Below, piece by piece: positions 62,269 through 64,000 of a stretch of 64,000 nt of DNA; position 1 is the first letter of the stretch; each line of letters opens with the position of its first letter. The stretch is from Phenylobacterium hankyongense (GTDB lineage Bacteria; Pseudomonadota; Alphaproteobacteria; Caulobacterales; Caulobacteraceae), in assembly GCF_003254505.1 (NCBI RefSeq), contig NZ_QFYP01000001.1:3743649-3807648 (forward strand), written 5' to 3'. The notes beneath the pieces are model-generated. The model did no database searches, was not told the origin of the DNA, and worked only from the letters and a program-made list of their open reading frames with translations. A program made the translations under genes and the position numbers.

Positions 62269-62584
62269 ATCGCTCTTTTCGTTTCCCTACAGACGGCGGC
62301 CCGCCCGCGTGATCTCGACCATTTCAAAGACCAACCCGAACCCTCAATTGAGGGCCCGTACGCGTAAGTCCGCACAAACGACTTAGGCCCGCGCGAAAGC
62401 CGCGAGGGCCACTCCCGAAACGCTAGGTTTTAGCACTGTCTCAGGTCGTTCTGCGGACCGCGTCTGCGTTCCAAATCGCTTTGGTTCGCACAGCCGGTCC
62501 AACAGGAGGCGGGTTACTACCGGTTCGACTCACCTGCGTCAAGGGCGACAGGCGCGCCATAGCCGGTTTGCGGCCCCGCCCGGC
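62269..62584 (-). other. S10 operon leader and promoter region
   Basis: This 316-base gap carries no gene. It contains a promoter at 62514-62542, a GCTAAAAC (-10-like) element at 62434-62427, a hairpin with TAAGTC/GACTTA arms (62365-62370 with 62380-62385) and a 14-base perfect palindrome at 62341-62354 (ccctcaattgaggg). The transcript leader would be about 240 bases long, suggesting leader control. Confidence 0.5.
62514..62542 (-). promoter_or_regulatory. Candidate promoter of the S10 operon
   Basis: Minus strand: TTGACG at 62542-62537, 17 bases, TAGTAA at 62519-62514. It is the best -35/-10 pair in the gap and fits the housekeeping pattern. A second -10-like GCTAAAAC downstream lacks a clear -35. 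Confidence 0.5.
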
Positions 62585-63415
62585 TCAGCCGATGGTGACC
62601 CCGCCCGAGCCCATCACCGACTTGGAGACTTCGCCCCGCACGGCGCGGGCGCGGACGTCGCCGGAGCCGGCGATACGGGCCTTCAGATTGTCCGCCACGC
62701 CGCCGAAGTTGACGTCGCCGGAGCCCGCCACCGAGACGCTCATGGCGGTGGCGTGCCCGCCGCTCACCCGCACGTTGCCGGAGCCGGCGATGTGGACGTC
62801 CAGCGGTCCTGCGACCGAGGCCACGGCGACGTCGCCGGAGCCCGCCACGTCGACGTCCAGGCGGCCGCGCACATCGGCGGTGGTGAGGTTGCCGGAGCCG
62901 GCGACCCGCAGCTTCGCCTCGCTGGCCGCGCCGGCCCGGGTGTTGCCGGAGCCGGCCTGGCTCACCCGCAGGCGGCCTTCCACATTGCCCACCGTCCAGT
63001 CGCCGCAGCCGGCGTTGCCGAGGTCGACATTGGCGGCCCGGCCGATCGAGCCGAACACCGCGCCGCCAGCGTCGATGTTCACGTCGCGCGGCGTGCGGAT
63101 GACGATCTGCGGGATGTCGCGCCAGCCGACCTCGCCGAGGCCGGCGACGTGGACGCTGGCGTTGCCGGCCGCGCCGCGGCAGCCGCTGATCTTGTTGAAG
63201 CGCCGGTTGCCGTCGATGATCGTGCGGTCGCCCTGGGTGCGGACCTTCAGCGGCAGGCTGGGGTTCTGCGAGATGATCTCGATCTTGATGTCGCCGCGGT
63301 TCTCCGGGATCACCGTCACCCGCGCGACGGCGTCCTTCATCTCCACGGAGGCGGCGTGTGCGACCCCGCCGGCAAGCGAGGCGGCGGCCGCCAGAAGAGC
63401 GATCGGAAGACGCAT
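62585..63415 (-). CDS. DUF2807 (GIN-domain) exported protein
   Basis: A 276-residue protein with a signal peptide (L-P-I-A-L-L-A-A-A-A-S-L-A-G-G-V-A-H-A). The mature protein has about eight turns built on an A-G-S-G-[DN]-V motif, a right-handed beta-helix of the DUF2807 family, likely adhesin- or surface-type. GGGGAGGAG before the ATG is a strong ribosome site. It sits between tuf and rpsJ, which usually are neighbours, and has its own upstream repeats at 63490-63511. Confidence 0.85.
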   Translation of the reverse strand: MRLPIALLAAAASLAGGVAHAASVEMKDAVARVTVIPENRGDIKIEIISQNPSLPLKVRTQGDRTIIDGNRRFNKISGCRGAAGNASVHVAGLGEVGWRDIPQIVIRTPRDVNIDAGGAVFGSIGRAANVDLGNAGCGDWTVGNVEGRLRVSQAGSGNTRAGAASEAKLRVAGSGNLTTADVRGRLDVDVAGSGDVAVASVAGPLDVHIAGSGNVRVSGGHATAMSVSVAGSGDVNFGGVADNLKARIAGSGDVRARAVRGEVSKSVMGSGGVTIG

Positions 63416-63489
63416 GGGTCTCCTCCCCTATTCCCAAGTCCCGCCCGGAAGTTAGCCCTCGCCGGACAGCGACACAGCTTAATTCGCGC

Positions 63490-63511
63490 TCATGACCTTC
63501 CGGTCATGACC
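63490..63511 (-). promoter_or_regulatory. Paired GGTCATGA repeats upstream of the DUF2807 gene
   Basis: On the minus strand, GGTCATGACC (a perfect palindrome, at 63511-63502) is followed by GGTCATGAGC (63497-63488), starts 14 bases apart. Two such half-site pairs before the gene look like an operator, but the regulator is unknown. Confidence 0.35.
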
Positions 63512-63534
63512 TGCCCCGCCGCGTGCGGGACAGC

Positions 63535-63564
63535 AAAAAGGCCGCCGGGGAGGTCCCGGCGGCC
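63535..63564 (-). terminator. Rho-independent terminator of tuf
   Basis: A 10-bp perfect stem (63540-63549 with 63555-63564), five-base loop and TTTTT on the minus strand (63539-63535), 30 bases after the tuf stop. Confidence 0.88.
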
Positions 63565-63593
63565 TGCTTGATGTTCGCGAGGGGCGGTGAGGC

Positions 63594-64000
63594 CTACTCG
63601 ATGATCTTCGACACCACGCCGGCGCCGACCGTGCGGCCGCCTTCGCGGATCGCGAAGCGCAGGCCCGGGTCCATGGCGATCGGGGTGATCAGCTCCACGT
63701 CCAGCTCGGCGTTGTCGCCCGGCATGATCATCTCCACGCCCTCGCGCAGCCGGATGATCCCGGTCACGTCGGTGGTGCGGAAGTAGAACTGCGGCCGGTA
63801 GTTGGTGAAGAACGGCGTGTGGCGGCCGCCTTCTTCCTTGGTCAGGATGTAGGCCTCGGCCGTGAACTTGGTATGCGGGGTGATCGAGCCCGGCTTGCAC
63901 AGCACCTGGCCGCGCTCGACGTCCTCACGCTTGGTGCCGCGCAGCAGCACCCCGACGTTGTCGCCGGCCTGGCCCTGGTCGAGCAGCTTGCGGAACATCT
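63594..64000 (-). CDS. tuf: Elongation factor Tu, C-terminal part
   Basis: The last 135 codons, running out of the window. [45 protein letters not shown] and [15 protein letters not shown] are EF-Tu domains two and three. It brings aminoacyl-tRNA to ribosomes. Only the 3' part is seen. Confidence 0.97.
   Translation of the reverse strand, partial: MFRKLLDQGQAGDNVGVLLRGTKREDVERGQVLCKPGSITPHTKFTAEAYILTKEEGGRHTPFFTNYRPQFYFRTTDVTGIIRLREGVEMIMPGDNAELDVELITPIAMDPGLRFAIREGGRTVGAGVVSKIIE

Overview
The window comes from a GC-rich alphaproteobacterium of the order Caulobacterales, most like Caulobacter or Phenylobacterium. The evidence is a MipZ gene divergent from panC, an SpmX-type polar muramidase, a CC0125/CC1285-type lipoprotein, an ATP12-type F1 chaperone, and promoters that fit the Caulobacter patterns (TTGACG-type -35 boxes, GANTC sites, a sigma-54 box ahead of spmX). 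The genus call is an inference from gene content.

Layout. 1-2.6 kb: tail of a SPOR-domain protein, a J-domain membrane protein, mipZ and panC. 2.6-8.4 kb: two tandem secreted GH16 glycanases with RTX repeats. They share 1,446 bp that differ at only three positions, and then carry unrelated C-termini. 8.4-11.7 kb: a DUF1489 protein, a methylglutaconyl-CoA-hydratase-like crotonase, and a cyclic-nucleotide-domain patatin. 11.7-11.9 kb: a compact unit (promoter, 20-codon ORF with an exceptionally long Shine-Dalgarno match, terminator). 11.9-18.9 kb: an orphan PapD-like chaperone, a penicillin-acylase-family hydrolase, and an ECF sigma/anti-sigma pair divergent from a subtilase and a glycine-rich secreted protein. 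19-29 kb: an HTH regulator, a DUF3574 lipoprotein, isovaleryl-CoA dehydrogenase, spmX, mgtE, tRNA-Leu(GAG), a lone SpoA/FliN-like protein, lipB, a DUF805 protein, pccA, msrB and an ion channel. 29-37 kb: a PhyH dioxygenase, a BON-domain protein, pccB, atp12 and a DUF1800/DUF1501 pair. 36.5-47 kb: two pseudouridine synthases around crcB, rarA, a DegQ-like protease, an MFS pump, an ArsR/SRPBCC/VOC module and a nucleotide pyrophosphatase. 47-64 kb: the ribosomal alpha, spc and S10 operons, all on the minus strand, ending in a partial tuf. An adenine deaminase on the plus strand splits adk from rpsM, and a DUF2807 gene sits between tuf and rpsJ.

How the genes work together. Most are housekeeping: translation, secretion, cofactor synthesis, and leucine/propionate breakdown by enzymes spread over 24 kb (ivd, the hydratase, pccA, pccB). 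MipZ and SpmX tie the region to the polar cell cycle. The most original system is the ECF locus at 15.4-18.9 kb. The motif GGATGA-N16-CGTT occurs three times, twice as a perfect inverted repeat between the sigma gene and the subtilase and once before the glycine-rich gene. This suggests one small regulon in which the sigma factor controls itself, a secreted protease and a secreted glycine-rich protein. No CRISPR array, prophage or insertion sequence was seen.
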